A DNA stretch of 64,000 nucleotides from Arenimonas sp049195245 (GTDB lineage Bacteria; Pseudomonadota; Gammaproteobacteria; Xanthomonadales; Xanthomonadaceae). A program made the translations under genes and the position numbers. Below the pieces are notes generated by a model. That model was not told the origin of the DNA. It did not search any database and saw only the letters and a program-made list of their open reading frames with translations. Positions 30,789-39,756 of this stretch are shown in pieces; positions within the stretch are counted from its first letter, which is position 1; each line of letters begins with the position of its first letter. The stretch covers positions 248,001-312,000 of the forward strand of contig NZ_JBMIRR010000025.1 in assembly GCF_049195245.1 (NCBI RefSeq). The letters run 5' to 3'.

Positions 30789-32792
30789 TCAGCGCATCGC
30801 CTTGGCCGCGTCCACCACGGCCTGCACCGTGATCCCGAAATGCACGTACAGCTGGTCGGCCGGCGCCGACGCACCGAAGCTGTCGATGCCGATCACCGCG
30901 CCGTCCAGGCCCACGTACTTGCGCCAGTAGCCGGTGACGCCGGCTTCCACCGCCACGCGTTTGCGGCACCACGAGGGCAGCACGGCCTCGCGCCATTCCA
31001 GCGGCTGGCGGTCGAACACCTCCGCGCAGGGCATGGACACCACGCGCGCCTTGATGCCCTCGCCCGCCAGCTGGCGCATGGCTTCCATCGCCAGCTCCAC
31101 CTCCGAGCCGGTGCCGATCAGCAGCACGTCGAACTGCGCTTCGCCCGGATCGCTGAGCACGTAGCCGCCGCGGGCGATATCGCCCAGCTGCTGCGGCGTG
31201 CGCGGCTGGTGGGCCAGGTTCTGGCGGCTGAAGACCAGGCAGCTGGGGCCGTCCGCGCGTTCGATCGCGGCCTGCCAGCACACCGCCGATTCCACGGCGT
31301 CGCAGGGGCGCCAGACATCGTTGTTGGGGATGTAGCGCAGCGAGGCCAGGTGCTCCACCGGCTGGTGGGTGGGGCCGTCTTCGCCCAGGCCGATCGAGTC
31401 GTGGGTGAACACGTGGATGGCGCGGGTGGGAATCAGCGCCGACATGCGCAGCGCGTTGCGCGAGTAGTCGGAGAACACCAGGAAGGTGGCGTCGTAGGGA
31501 ATGAAGCCGCCGTGCAGCGCGATGCCGTTGCTGATGGCGCTCATGCCGAACTCGCGCACGCCGTAGTGCACGTAGTTGGCGCTGGCATCGCGGCTGGTGA
31601 CCGACTTGCTGCCCTTCCACAGGGTGAGGTTGGAATGGGCCAGGTCGGCCGAGCCGCCGATCAGCTCGGGCAGCAGCGGGCCGAACGCGTCCAGCGCCAT
31701 CTGCGAAGCCTTGCGAGAGGCGACCACCGGTCCATCGAGCTGCAGTTTGGCGATGTAGGCCTGCGCGGCTTCCGCAAAGCCTTCGGGCAGCTCGGCATGG
31801 GAGCGGCGCACCAGTTCGGCCGCCAGCTCGGGATGGGCCTTGGCATAGGCGTCGAACAGCCGGTTCCACTGTTCCTCGCGCACCAGGCCGGTATTGCCGG
31901 CGCGCCAGCCATCGGAAATGGCCTGCGGGATCTCGAACGGCGCATGCGGCCAGCCGAGCGCCGCACGGGTGGCGGCGATTTCGTCCTTGCCCAGCGGGGC
32001 GCCATGGCTGGATTCCTTGCCGGCCTTGCCGGGCGAACCGAAGCCGATGGTGGTGCGGCAGCAGATCAGGGTCGGCTTGCCGGTTTCGGCCTGGGCGGTG
32101 CGGATGGCCTGGCTGATCTCGACCGGATCGTGGCCGTCCACCTTGCGGATCACCTGCCAGCCGTAGGACTCGAAGCGCGCCGCGGTGTCGTCGGTGAACC
32201 AGCCGGCGGTGTCACCGTCGATCGAGATGCGGTTGTCGTCCCAGAACGCGATCAGCTTGCCCAGGCCCCAGGTGCCGGCCAGCGAGGCGGCCTCGTGCGA
32301 GATGCCTTCCATCAGGCAGCCGTCGCCCATGAACACCCAGGTGGTGTGGTCGACGATCTCGAATTCAGGACGGTTGAAGCGCTGAGCCAGCAGCTGCTCG
32401 GCCAGCGCCATGCCCACGGCATTGGCCAGGCCCTGGCCCAGCGGGCCAGTAGTGGTTTCCACGCCCGGCGTGTGGCCGAACTCGGGATGGCCGGCGGTCT
32501 TGCTGTGCAGCTGGCGGAAGCGCTTGAGCTGCTCGATCGGCAGGTCATAGCCGCTCAGGTGCAGCAGGGCGTAGACCAGCATCGAACCGTGGCCATTGGA
32601 CAGCACGAAGCGGTCGCGGTTGAACCACTTGGGATTGTTGGGGTTGTGCCGCAGGAAGTCGTTCCAGAGCACCTCGGCGATGTCGGCCATGCCCATCGGC
32701 ATGCCCGGGTGGCCGGACTTGGCCGCCTCGACGGCGTCCATGGCCAGGAAGCGGATGGCGTTGGCGAGTTCGCGGCGGGTCGGGGTCGTCAT
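30789..32792 (-). CDS. tkt: transketolase
   Basis: A 667-residue thiamin-diphosphate enzyme of the pentose phosphate pathway. Visible elements are the start RRELANAIRFLAMDAVEAA, the substrate His in KSGHPGMPMGMADI, the ThDP motif region (FVLSNGHGSMLVYALLH and GDGCLMEGISHEAASLAG ending in WDDN), and the pyrimidine-domain THDSIGLGEDGPTHQP. The length is normal. The ATG at 32792 is preferred over upstream open sequence. The gene lies alone, with a GC hairpin in the 111-base gap upstream toward the symporter gene. Confidence 0.97.
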   Translation of the reverse strand: MTTPTRRELANAIRFLAMDAVEAAKSGHPGMPMGMADIAEVLWNDFLRHNPNNPKWFNRDRFVLSNGHGSMLVYALLHLSGYDLPIEQLKRFRQLHSKTAGHPEFGHTPGVETTTGPLGQGLANAVGMALAEQLLAQRFNRPEFEIVDHTTWVFMGDGCLMEGISHEAASLAGTWGLGKLIAFWDDNRISIDGDTAGWFTDDTAARFESYGWQVIRKVDGHDPVEISQAIRTAQAETGKPTLICCRTTIGFGSPGKAGKESSHGAPLGKDEIAATRAALGWPHAPFEIPQAISDGWRAGNTGLVREEQWNRLFDAYAKAHPELAAELVRRSHAELPEGFAEAAQAYIAKLQLDGPVVASRKASQMALDAFGPLLPELIGGSADLAHSNLTLWKGSKSVTSRDASANYVHYGVREFGMSAISNGIALHGGFIPYDATFLVFSDYSRNALRMSALIPTRAIHVFTHDSIGLGEDGPTHQPVEHLASLRYIPNNDVWRPCDAVESAVCWQAAIERADGPSCLVFSRQNLAHQPRTPQQLGDIARGGYVLSDPGEAQFDVLLIGTGSEVELAMEAMRQLAGEGIKARVVSMPCAEVFDRQPLEWREAVLPSWCRKRVAVEAGVTGYWRKYVGLDGAVIGIDSFGASAPADQLYVHFGITVQAVVDAAKAMR

Positions 32793-32863
32793 GGCGATCG
32801 GGGCGGACGCCCGCCGGTTGCGGGCCGCGCATTGTCCCATCCCGTCGGCGCGCTGTCGCGGTT

Positions 32864-32881
32864 GCGGCCGGTCCCGGCCGC
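32864..32881. terminator. GC-rich hairpin after the symporter operon
   Basis: GCGGCCGG (32864-32871) and CCGGCCGC (32874-32881) form an 8-bp stem (two centre bases, so in practice about 7 bp with a 4-base loop). It lies 23 bases past the symporter stop on the minus strand. There is no T tract, so termination is only a possibility. Confidence 0.3.
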
Positions 32882-32903
32882 TGCTAGGCCGGGCGCGCCC
32901 GGG

Positions 32904-34220
32904 TCAGAGCGCGGCCGCGTCGGCCGTGTCGGACCGCTCGGGCCGGTGGCTCTCGCCCTTGGACACCAGGGCCGCAATGGCCAGGTCGCCGGTGACATTC
33001 ACCGTGGTGCGGCACATGTCCAGGAAGTGGTTCACGCCCAGCACCAGGCCGATACCCTCGGCCGGCACGCCCACCATCACGCAGATCAGCGCCACCACGG
33101 GCAGCGAGCCCGAGGGCACGCCGGCGGTGCCTATGCCGCCCAGGATGCAGACCAGCATCACCGTGAACTGCTGCAGCAGGGTCAGTTCGACCCCGAAGAA
33201 CTGCGCCAGGAAGATCACGGTGACGCCCTCGAAAAGCGCCGTGCCGTTCTGGTTGGCGGTGGCGCCGATGGTCAGCACGAACCGGGACACATGTCGCGGC
33301 AGGCCCAGCTTCTCGTCGGCGATGCGCAGCGCAGTCGGCAGCGTGGCATTGCTCGAGGCGGTGCTGAAGGCCATCAGCATCGCTTCCTGCACCCCCCGGA
33401 AGAACTTCGCCGGCGAGAACCCGCCCAGCAGTTTCAGCGCCGCCGGATACACCAGGAACAGGTGCACGGCCAGCGCGCCGACCACCACCAGCACGTAGGC
33501 GCCCAGCCGCACCAGCAGGTCCCAGCCGAACAGGACCGCCAGGTTGAACATGAAGCAGAACACCGCATACGGCGCCAGCCGGATGATGAGGCCGATCAGG
33601 GTCATGGAGACTTCGAACAGGCCCTCGATGCCGTGCTTGAGCGTCGCGATGGCCGGGGTGGCCTTGCTCACCACGATACCCACGCCGAACATCAGCGAGA
33701 AGAACATCAGGGCCAGGATGGTGCCGTTGTCGGAGGCCGCGCGCACTGCGTTCTGCGGCACGATCGACAGCAGCATGGCCATGCCGCTGGGCTGGGTCTG
33801 GCTGTCGCGCACGATCGCCTGCGCGCGCTCGGCGCCGTCGGTCAGCAGCTGCTGGGCCAGGACGGGGTCCACGCCGACGCCGGGCTTGAGCAGGTTGACC
33901 ATCACCAGGCCCAGCAGCACGGCCAGCGCCGAGAGCAGGATGGTGTAGCCCAGCGTGCGCCAGCCGATGCGGCCCAGCGAGGCGACGTCGCCCATTTCCG
34001 ACACGCCCACCACCAGCGCCGAAAACAGCAGCGGCACGATCATCATGAAGATCAGGCTGAGGAACAGCGTGGAGAAGGGCTGGGTCACGTAGCCGGTGGC
34101 GGCGCGCACCCAGCCGGCGTCGGCGCCGGCCGTATAGTGCACCAGCAGGCCCGCGGCCAGTCCGGTGGCGAAGCCGATGGCGATCTTCCAGTGCAGCGGC
34201 AGGGCGGGACGGGGGCTCAT
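32904..34220 (-). CDS. dicarboxylate/amino acid:cation symporter (DAACS, GltP/GltT-like)
   Basis: A 438-residue inner-membrane symporter that takes up glutamate, aspartate or C4-dicarboxylates with sodium or protons. The family motifs are present: the serine-rich AFSTASSNATLPTALR (hairpin HP1), IGATANQNGTALFEGVTVIF (the NMDGT-equivalent in TM7), and GGIGTAGVPSGSLP (HP2). The substitution of NQNGT for NMDGT suggests a neutral or unusual substrate. It overlaps the upstream alanine/glycine symporter gene by ATGA, so the two transporters are co-translated. Confidence 0.9.
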   Translation of the reverse strand: MSPRPALPLHWKIAIGFATGLAAGLLVHYTAGADAGWVRAATGYVTQPFSTLFLSLIFMMIVPLLFSALVVGVSEMGDVASLGRIGWRTLGYTILLSALAVLLGLVMVNLLKPGVGVDPVLAQQLLTDGAERAQAIVRDSQTQPSGMAMLLSIVPQNAVRAASDNGTILALMFFSLMFGVGIVVSKATPAIATLKHGIEGLFEVSMTLIGLIIRLAPYAVFCFMFNLAVLFGWDLLVRLGAYVLVVVGALAVHLFLVYPAALKLLGGFSPAKFFRGVQEAMLMAFSTASSNATLPTALRIADEKLGLPRHVSRFVLTIGATANQNGTALFEGVTVIFLAQFFGVELTLLQQFTVMLVCILGGIGTAGVPSGSLPVVALICVMVGVPAEGIGLVLGVNHFLDMCRTTVNVTGDLAIAALVSKGESHRPERSDTADAAAL

Positions 34221-35746
34221 CGTGGGGTCTCCAGGTCAGCCGTGGGCCGGATCTCGCCGGACTTGAGCCGGGCGAGGTAGCTGTCGAGCTCGCGGCGCAC
34301 CACCGGCATCAGCAGGTACACGCCGATCAGGTTGGGCACCGACATCAGCAGCAGCATCGCATCGGCGATGCCGACGATGCTGCCCAGCTGCATCGAACAG
34401 CCGACCACCGTCATGGCCAGGAACACCAGCTTGAACACGTTCATCGCCAGCTTCGACTCGCCGGTGAGGAAGCCCACCGCCTTGGTGCCGTAGTAGCCCC
34501 AGGTGATCATCGTCGAATAGGCGAACAGGAACACCGCCACCGTCAGCACGTACGGGAACCAGCTGAACACCGAAGCGAAGGCGCGCGAGGTGAGCGCCAC
34601 GCCGTCGGGGCCGGGCTGCAGGTACTGGCCCGAGACGATGATGATCAGCGCGGTCATGGTGCAGATGACCACGGTGTCGATGAAGGGTTCCCAGAGCGCG
34701 ACGAAGCCCTCGGTCAGCGGTTCGCGGGTACGCACCGCCGAATGGGCGATGGCCGAAGAACCCAGGCCCGCTTCGTTGGAGAAGGCGGCGCGGCGGAAGC
34801 CAACGATCAGCGCGCCCAGCACGCCACCGTAGGCGGCCTCGCCGGTGAAGGCGCCATGCAGGATCGCGCCCACCGCCGCCGGGATCTGGTCCACGTGCAC
34901 GGCCAGCACGGCGGCGCCTGCGGTGACGTACAGCAGCGCCATGGCCGGCACCAGCTTGGCGGTGACGCGGCCGATGCGGGAGATGCCGCCGACCACCACG
35001 ATGCCGGTGAGCACCGCCAGGCCCAGGCCGAACAGCCAGCCGCGGCCTGCCAGCGGCCCTTCGGCGCCGCCGGTGACACTGAGCACCTGGGCATAGGTCT
35101 GGTTGGCCTGGAACAGCGCGCCGGAACCGGCCGCGCCGCCGACGATGCAGGCGGCGTAGAAGATCGCGAGCCCGCGTCCCAGCCCCGCCAGCCGGGGGCG
35201 GTTAACCGCCAGCCCCTGGCTCAGGTAGTACATCGGCCCGCCGGAAATGCTGCCGTCGGCGTTCTGTCGGCGGTACATCACGCCCAAGGTGCACTCGACG
35301 AACTTCGAGGACATGCCCAGCAGGCCCGCCACGATCATCCAGAAGGTCGCGCCCGGTCCGCCGACGGTGATCGCGACCGCGACGCCGGCGATGTTGCCCA
35401 GGCCCACGGTTCCGGAAACCGCCGACGTGAGCGCCTGGAAATGGCTGACCTCGCCCGGCCCGGTCGGATCGGCATAGTCACCGCGCAGGATGCGGAAGCC
35501 GTGCACGAAGCCGCGCAGGTTGATGAAGCGGAAGTACACCGTGAAGACGCAGGCGGCGATCGCCAGCCAGATGACGATGGCGGAGGCGGACAGGCCGCCG
35601 GGCAGGGGTATCTCGACGAAGACGATGCGGGCCAGGGCATCGGCGACCGGGCCGAAGACGGACTGGATCGCCTGGTCGATGCCTGCGGCGGCGGGCGCGC
35701 TGGCGTCCGCGGCGGCAGCCGGAATGTTCGAAAGCAGTCTGGTCAC
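34217..35746 (-). CDS. alanine/glycine:cation symporter (AGCS, AlsT/AgcS family)
   Basis: A 509-residue sodium-coupled amino-acid symporter. The N-terminal Ala-rich region is followed by about eleven TM segments. Family signatures include GTVGLGNIAGVAVAI near the start, and RRAAFSNEAGLGSSAIAHSA and WEPFIDTVVICTMTALII further on. No ATG precedes the first TM in this frame; a GTG at 35746 with an AGGG-type site upstream is the best start and is moderately sure. It is the first gene of a two-gene operon with the DAACS symporter. Confidence 0.88.
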   Translation of the reverse strand: MTRLLSNIPAAAADASAPAAAGIDQAIQSVFGPVADALARIVFVEIPLPGGLSASAIVIWLAIAACVFTVYFRFINLRGFVHGFRILRGDYADPTGPGEVSHFQALTSAVSGTVGLGNIAGVAVAITVGGPGATFWMIVAGLLGMSSKFVECTLGVMYRRQNADGSISGGPMYYLSQGLAVNRPRLAGLGRGLAIFYAACIVGGAAGSGALFQANQTYAQVLSVTGGAEGPLAGRGWLFGLGLAVLTGIVVVGGISRIGRVTAKLVPAMALLYVTAGAAVLAVHVDQIPAAVGAILHGAFTGEAAYGGVLGALIVGFRRAAFSNEAGLGSSAIAHSAVRTREPLTEGFVALWEPFIDTVVICTMTALIIIVSGQYLQPGPDGVALTSRAFASVFSWFPYVLTVAVFLFAYSTMITWGYYGTKAVGFLTGESKLAMNVFKLVFLAMTVVGCSMQLGSIVGIADAMLLLMSVPNLIGVYLLMPVVRRELDSYLARLKSGEIRPTADLETPR

Positions 35747-35778
35747 GCAGCAACCCTGATTGACGAGGCGTTCGAAGC

Positions 35779-36960
35779 TTACACCAGCCCTTGCGCGGGC
35801 CGGTCCCGGTCCACGGCCAGGATCTGATCCAGCGATCGAGGCCGGCCGACCAGGTAGCCCTGGGCATAGTCGCAACCCAGACGGCGCAGGGCCTCGAGCT
35901 GGGCCTGCGATTCGATGCCCTCGACCACGATCTCGGCCGACACGGCACGGCCCAGCTGTACGATGGTTTCCACGATCGCCATCGAACGCTTGTCTTCCAG
36001 CATGTGCCGGGAGAAGGACTGGTCCACCTTCAGCGTGTCGAACGGCAGCCGGTGCAGATGGCACAGGTGCGAATAGCCGGTGCCGAAGTCATCCAGCGCC
36101 ACGCGGATGCCATGCACGTGGCACAGGTCGATGATGGCCGCGACGTGGGTGTAGTCCAGCACCTGGCTCTCCGTGATCTCGAGCTTCAGGCTGCCGCGCG
36201 GCAGGCTGGCGGCGTCCACGCGCGCGACGATGCGCTCGATCAGGCCCGGATGCGAAAGCTGGCGCGCGGAAACATTGACGGCTACGAACGGTGCGGGCAC
36301 GTGCCCCGCGGCGATCAGGGCGGCGATGGCTTCGCAGGCGGTGTCGATGACGTATTCGCCGACCGGAACGATCAGCGAGGTCTCTTCGGCCAGGGCGACA
36401 AACTCTGCTGGTGAAACCGGTCCCCGTTCGGGATGGTTCCAGCGCACCAGCGCCTCGTAGCCGGCGATCTGGCTGCTGGCGATGTGCGACAGCGGCTGGT
36501 AGCTCAGCTCCAGTTGGCGGCTGGCCAGCGCTTCGCGCAGCTGGGATTCGAGCCGGATCTTGCCGATGCCCAGCTGCTCCCAGGCCGAGGGCGCATCCGC
36601 TGCAGGCTCCTTGCCCTGCAGGGCCGCCAGCGCACCGCGGTAGCGCTTGAGCTGGCCTTCCAGCAGCGAGCGGATGATCGGATCGGTGGCGGCCAACCGC
36701 TCGGCGATTTGCTGTCGGTCGATGGGAAACAGGGTGCAGGCGCTGGTGGCGGTGGCCGTCGCAGTGCGGGGCGAGTCGTCGATGACGGCCATTTCGCCCA
36801 CCAGCTCGCCCGGCCCGAGCAGGCTGAGCACGACGTCATGGCCGCGTTGCCGGGTGCGGACCTCGACGCTGCCCGCCTCGATCAAATAGGCCGTGCCGGG
36901 GTCGTCGCCTTCGCGAAAGAGGACTTCGCCGGGCTGCAGCTGCACGCGCAGGTGTTTCAT
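35779..36960 (-). CDS. cyclic-nucleotide-binding domain plus EAL domain c-di-GMP phosphodiesterase
   Basis: A 393-residue cytoplasmic protein. Residues about 1-115 form a cNMP-binding (CAP/PKA-like) sensor: GEVLFREGDDPGTAYLIEAG, then GELVGEMAVIDDSPRTATA in the phosphate-binding-cassette position. Residues about 145-385 form an EAL domain with the catalytic set intact: YEALVRW, VNVSARQL, LEITES, DDFGTGYSHL, LKVDQSF and VVEGIES. Active hydrolysis of c-di-GMP is therefore expected. There is no GGDEF domain and no membrane segment. The ATG at 36960 with GAAGAGG upstream is preferred over a GTG 36 bases earlier. It lies next to the pilMNOPQ operon but is separated by a terminator. Confidence 0.92.
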   Translation of the reverse strand: MKHLRVQLQPGEVLFREGDDPGTAYLIEAGSVEVRTRQRGHDVVLSLLGPGELVGEMAVIDDSPRTATATATSACTLFPIDRQQIAERLAATDPIIRSLLEGQLKRYRGALAALQGKEPAADAPSAWEQLGIGKIRLESQLREALASRQLELSYQPLSHIASSQIAGYEALVRWNHPERGPVSPAEFVALAEETSLIVPVGEYVIDTACEAIAALIAAGHVPAPFVAVNVSARQLSHPGLIERIVARVDAASLPRGSLKLEITESQVLDYTHVAAIIDLCHVHGIRVALDDFGTGYSHLCHLHRLPFDTLKVDQSFSRHMLEDKRSMAIVETIVQLGRAVSAEIVVEGIESQAQLEALRRLGCDYAQGYLVGRPRSLDQILAVDRDRPAQGLV

Positions 36961-36996
36961 CGCCGCCGCCCTCTTCCCTTCGCGCCCGCGGGCCAC

Positions 36997-37028
36997 AAAA
37001 GCACAGGGCCGCTTGCGCGGCCCTGTGC
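36997..37028 (-). terminator. rho-independent terminator of pilQ
   Basis: A perfect 12-bp stem (GCACAGGGCCGC at 37001-37012 and GCGGCCCTGTGC at 37017-37028) with a 4-base loop is followed on the minus strand by TTTTG. It lies 22 bases past the pilQ stop and separates the pilus operon from the EAL gene. Confidence 0.75.
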
Positions 37029-37050
37029 GGGTCTTCTACCTGACGCCTGT

Positions 37051-39216
37051 TCAGGCCTTCTTGGCGACCTGCAGGATGCGCGGGGTCACGAAGATCAGCA
37101 GCTCGGCCTTGTTCGCCGTCTTGTTCTTGTTCTTGAACAGGTTGCCGAGCACCGGCAGGTCGCCCAGGAAGGGCACCTTGCGCAGGTCCTCGCGGTTGGT
37201 GAACTCGTACACGCCGCCGACCACGACCGTCTGGCCGTTGTCGATCAGCACCGCGGTGCTGACCTCGCGGCGCGCGATCTGCGGCACGAAGCCACCGGCC
37301 GGGTTGGTGATCAGCTCGCTGACCTCGTCCTTCTTGACCATCAGGTTGAGGTAGACGCGGCCATCCTGGGTGATCGTCGGGGTGACCTTGAGCTCGAGCA
37401 GCACTTCCTTGAACTCCACCGTGGCCTGCGCGACGGCACCCGGGGTGGTGGCCGGCTGGATCGTCAGGTAGCCCACTTCATCACCCTGGCGGATGATGGC
37501 TTCACGCTGGTTGGCGGTGATGACGCGCGGGTTGGACACCACTTCGCCGCGGCCTTCTTCCTCAAGCGCGGACAGCTCCAGGTCGAGCGACATGTCGCTG
37601 CGCAGGATGCTGAGGTTCAGGGTGCCGGCCGGGGTAGCCACGGGCAGACCGACCTGGAAACCGGAGTCGGTGGTGGTTTCACCCGCCGCCGCAGCCGCCG
37701 GCAGGGTGCCAACGCGGTCCTGGACACCGAAGATCACGCCCAGCTCGCGGGCAAAGGTCTCGGAGGCGACCACGATCCGGGCCTCGATAAGCACCTGGTC
37801 GACCGGCCGGTCAAGCGTGGCCAACAGCGCGCGGATCTCCTGAATCTTCTTCGGAATGTCGATCAGCAGCAGCGTGTTGGTGCGGCTGTCGAAGCTGACG
37901 CTGCCGCGGGGCGACAGGAAGCCCTTCGAGCTGCCACCCGCACCGCCGGACGTGCCACCGCTGCCGGAGTTCTTGCTGTTTTCCGTCAGCAGCTTCGCGA
38001 TTTCCTCGGCATTGCCGTAGTTGATCGGGATGTACTCGGTGACCATCTCCTCACGGTCTTCAAGCGCGATGCGGGCATCCGCCTGCGCCTTCTCGAACTC
38101 CGCGATCTCCTTCTGCGGGGCGACCCAAATGACGTTGCCGTCGCGCCGCTTGTCGAGCTGCTTGGCGCGCAGGACGATTTCCATCGCCTGGTCCCAAGGC
38201 ACGTTGATCAGGCGCAGCGTGACGTTGCCCTGCACCGTGTCCGAGGCCACGACGTTGAGGTTGGATTCCTCGGCGATCAGCTGCAGCACCGTGCGCACCG
38301 GCACGTCCTGGAAGTTGAACGTCACCGGGCGCCCGGCGTAGCGACCCGGGGCGGCCTGGCCGGCGACGGCACCCGCGGCGCGCGGGGCGGCGGCGGAGGC
38401 AATGACCGCGCCGCGCTTGGGCGAAATCTCGATGACGTACTCGTTGCCCGTCTGGTAGGCCATGGAGTCGAAGGCACCGTTGGTATTGATCACCAGGCGG
38501 GTGCTGCCGGCGTTGCTGTTGGGCTCGAGGCTCTGGACCGGGGTGGCGAAGTCCACCACGTCCAGGCGCCGGCGCAGGTTCTCCGGGATGCTGGCGTTGG
38601 GCACGTCCACGACGATCTTGGAACCTTCATTGCGCATGTCGGCGGTAGCGCCGTCACTGCTGAAGCGCAAGACCACCCGGCCGGCGCCGTTTTCACCGCG
38701 GCGGAAGTCGATGTTGGCGACTTCGATCGCGGAGGCGACGCGTTTGGTCGGGTCGGAGGCGCTAGTCATCGCGTTGGCCGCGTTGCTCTGCACCGCACCG
38801 GCGTCCACCGTGAGCACGAGCAGGTTGCCTGCGCTGCGGGTGGTGTAGCTGGCGGGGCGGAACAGGTCGACCACCACGCGGGTCCGGCCGCCGGCTTCGA
38901 CCGCCGAGACGGCGGACGTGGCGCCGCTGCCGATGACCACGCGCCGCTGGCTCAGGCCGTTGGTGGTGTCGGGGATGTCCACCGCGATGCGCGGCGGCGT
39001 ATCCGTGGTGAAGGCCTGGACGTCGCCCACCGGCTCTGCGAACTGCAGGGTGATGTCGACCTTGCCTCCGGGGGCCGATGCGTAGCGCACGTCCTGGAGG
39101 ACGTTCGCGGCCATGGCCGACAGCGACGTCGTCAGGCCGACGGCGAGCGCTCCCATGGCCAGCAACCAAGTGCGCTTGGTGCCCATCGCCTGGCCGATCG
39201 TTTTATTCGCGGTCAT
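37051..39216 (-). CDS. pilQ: type IV pilus secretin PilQ
   Basis: A 721-residue outer-membrane secretin, the pore through which the type IV pilus passes. It has a long, twin-positive signal region (to about residue 35), two AMIN peptidoglycan-binding domains (about 40-260), an N0/STN domain (about 300-380, RPVTFNFQDVPVRTVLQL), an N1 domain, a Gly/Ser-rich linker, and the C-terminal secretin domain with GVIFGVQDR and VVVGGVYEF. The ATG at 39216 follows GGGGGAA. It is the last gene of pilMNOPQ and begins 15 bases after pilP. Confidence 0.95.
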   Translation of the reverse strand: MTANKTIGQAMGTKRTWLLAMGALAVGLTTSLSAMAANVLQDVRYASAPGGKVDITLQFAEPVGDVQAFTTDTPPRIAVDIPDTTNGLSQRRVVIGSGATSAVSAVEAGGRTRVVVDLFRPASYTTRSAGNLLVLTVDAGAVQSNAANAMTSASDPTKRVASAIEVANIDFRRGENGAGRVVLRFSSDGATADMRNEGSKIVVDVPNASIPENLRRRLDVVDFATPVQSLEPNSNAGSTRLVINTNGAFDSMAYQTGNEYVIEISPKRGAVIASAAAPRAAGAVAGQAAPGRYAGRPVTFNFQDVPVRTVLQLIAEESNLNVVASDTVQGNVTLRLINVPWDQAMEIVLRAKQLDKRRDGNVIWVAPQKEIAEFEKAQADARIALEDREEMVTEYIPINYGNAEEIAKLLTENSKNSGSGGTSGGAGGSSKGFLSPRGSVSFDSRTNTLLLIDIPKKIQEIRALLATLDRPVDQVLIEARIVVASETFARELGVIFGVQDRVGTLPAAAAAGETTTDSGFQVGLPVATPAGTLNLSILRSDMSLDLELSALEEEGRGEVVSNPRVITANQREAIIRQGDEVGYLTIQPATTPGAVAQATVEFKEVLLELKVTPTITQDGRVYLNLMVKKDEVSELITNPAGGFVPQIARREVSTAVLIDNGQTVVVGGVYEFTNREDLRKVPFLGDLPVLGNLFKNKNKTANKAELLIFVTPRILQVAKKA

Positions 39217-39231
39217 CGTGCATTCCCCCAA

Positions 39232-39756
39232 TCAATTGTCTTCAAGGGCGATTTTGGCTTGACGCTCAAGCCAACCGCCGGCCCCATCAGGTACGAGTTC
39301 GACCATCTCAATGCGGTCATCGGTAACCGCGGTGATGCGACCGTCGCTGAGCCCCATGTAATTGCCCGGGCGAACCCGGTAGGTCACCTTGTCCGGCCCC
39401 ATGACCAGGCCGATGATCGAACCGCCGGCGCCGATCGTGCCCACCATGTCCAGACTGTCGAGCGGGAAGGCTTCGAGCACTTCCTTGCGACGGTTGGGAT
39501 CGGGGCGCAGGCCGGCCGCACCATCGCGGTCGGCTTCAGGCGGGCTGAAGGGGTCGCGCAGGTTCTGCGCGGCATATTCGAAAGTTTCGAACTGCTTCAT
39601 CACCGGCAGCGGGTCCAGCGGCGGCGCCGGGCGGGCCTTGACCTCGGCCACCCAGGCCTCGAGGTCGCGACTGCCGCGGGTGCAGGCCGTCAACGCCACG
39701 GCCACGGTGGCAAGCAGCAGCCCGGTGGCAAGTTTCCTGGTCATCGGGGCAGTCAT
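39232..39756 (-). CDS. pilP: type IV pilus assembly lipoprotein PilP
   Basis: A 174-residue periplasmic lipoprotein of the pilus alignment complex, linking PilN/PilO to the secretin. The N-terminus has a lipobox (VALTACTRGSRDL), a proline-rich linker (about 35-60), then a beta-domain with GTIGAGGSIIGLVMGPD and YRVRPGNYMGLSDGRI. The ATG at 39756 shares its first base with the pilO stop (TGATG) and has GGAGGT upstream; a GTG one codon earlier is possible. Confidence 0.92.
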   Translation of the reverse strand: MTAPMTRKLATGLLLATVAVALTACTRGSRDLEAWVAEVKARPAPPLDPLPVMKQFETFEYAAQNLRDPFSPPEADRDGAAGLRPDPNRRKEVLEAFPLDSLDMVGTIGAGGSIIGLVMGPDKVTYRVRPGNYMGLSDGRITAVTDDRIEMVELVPDGAGGWLERQAKIALEDN

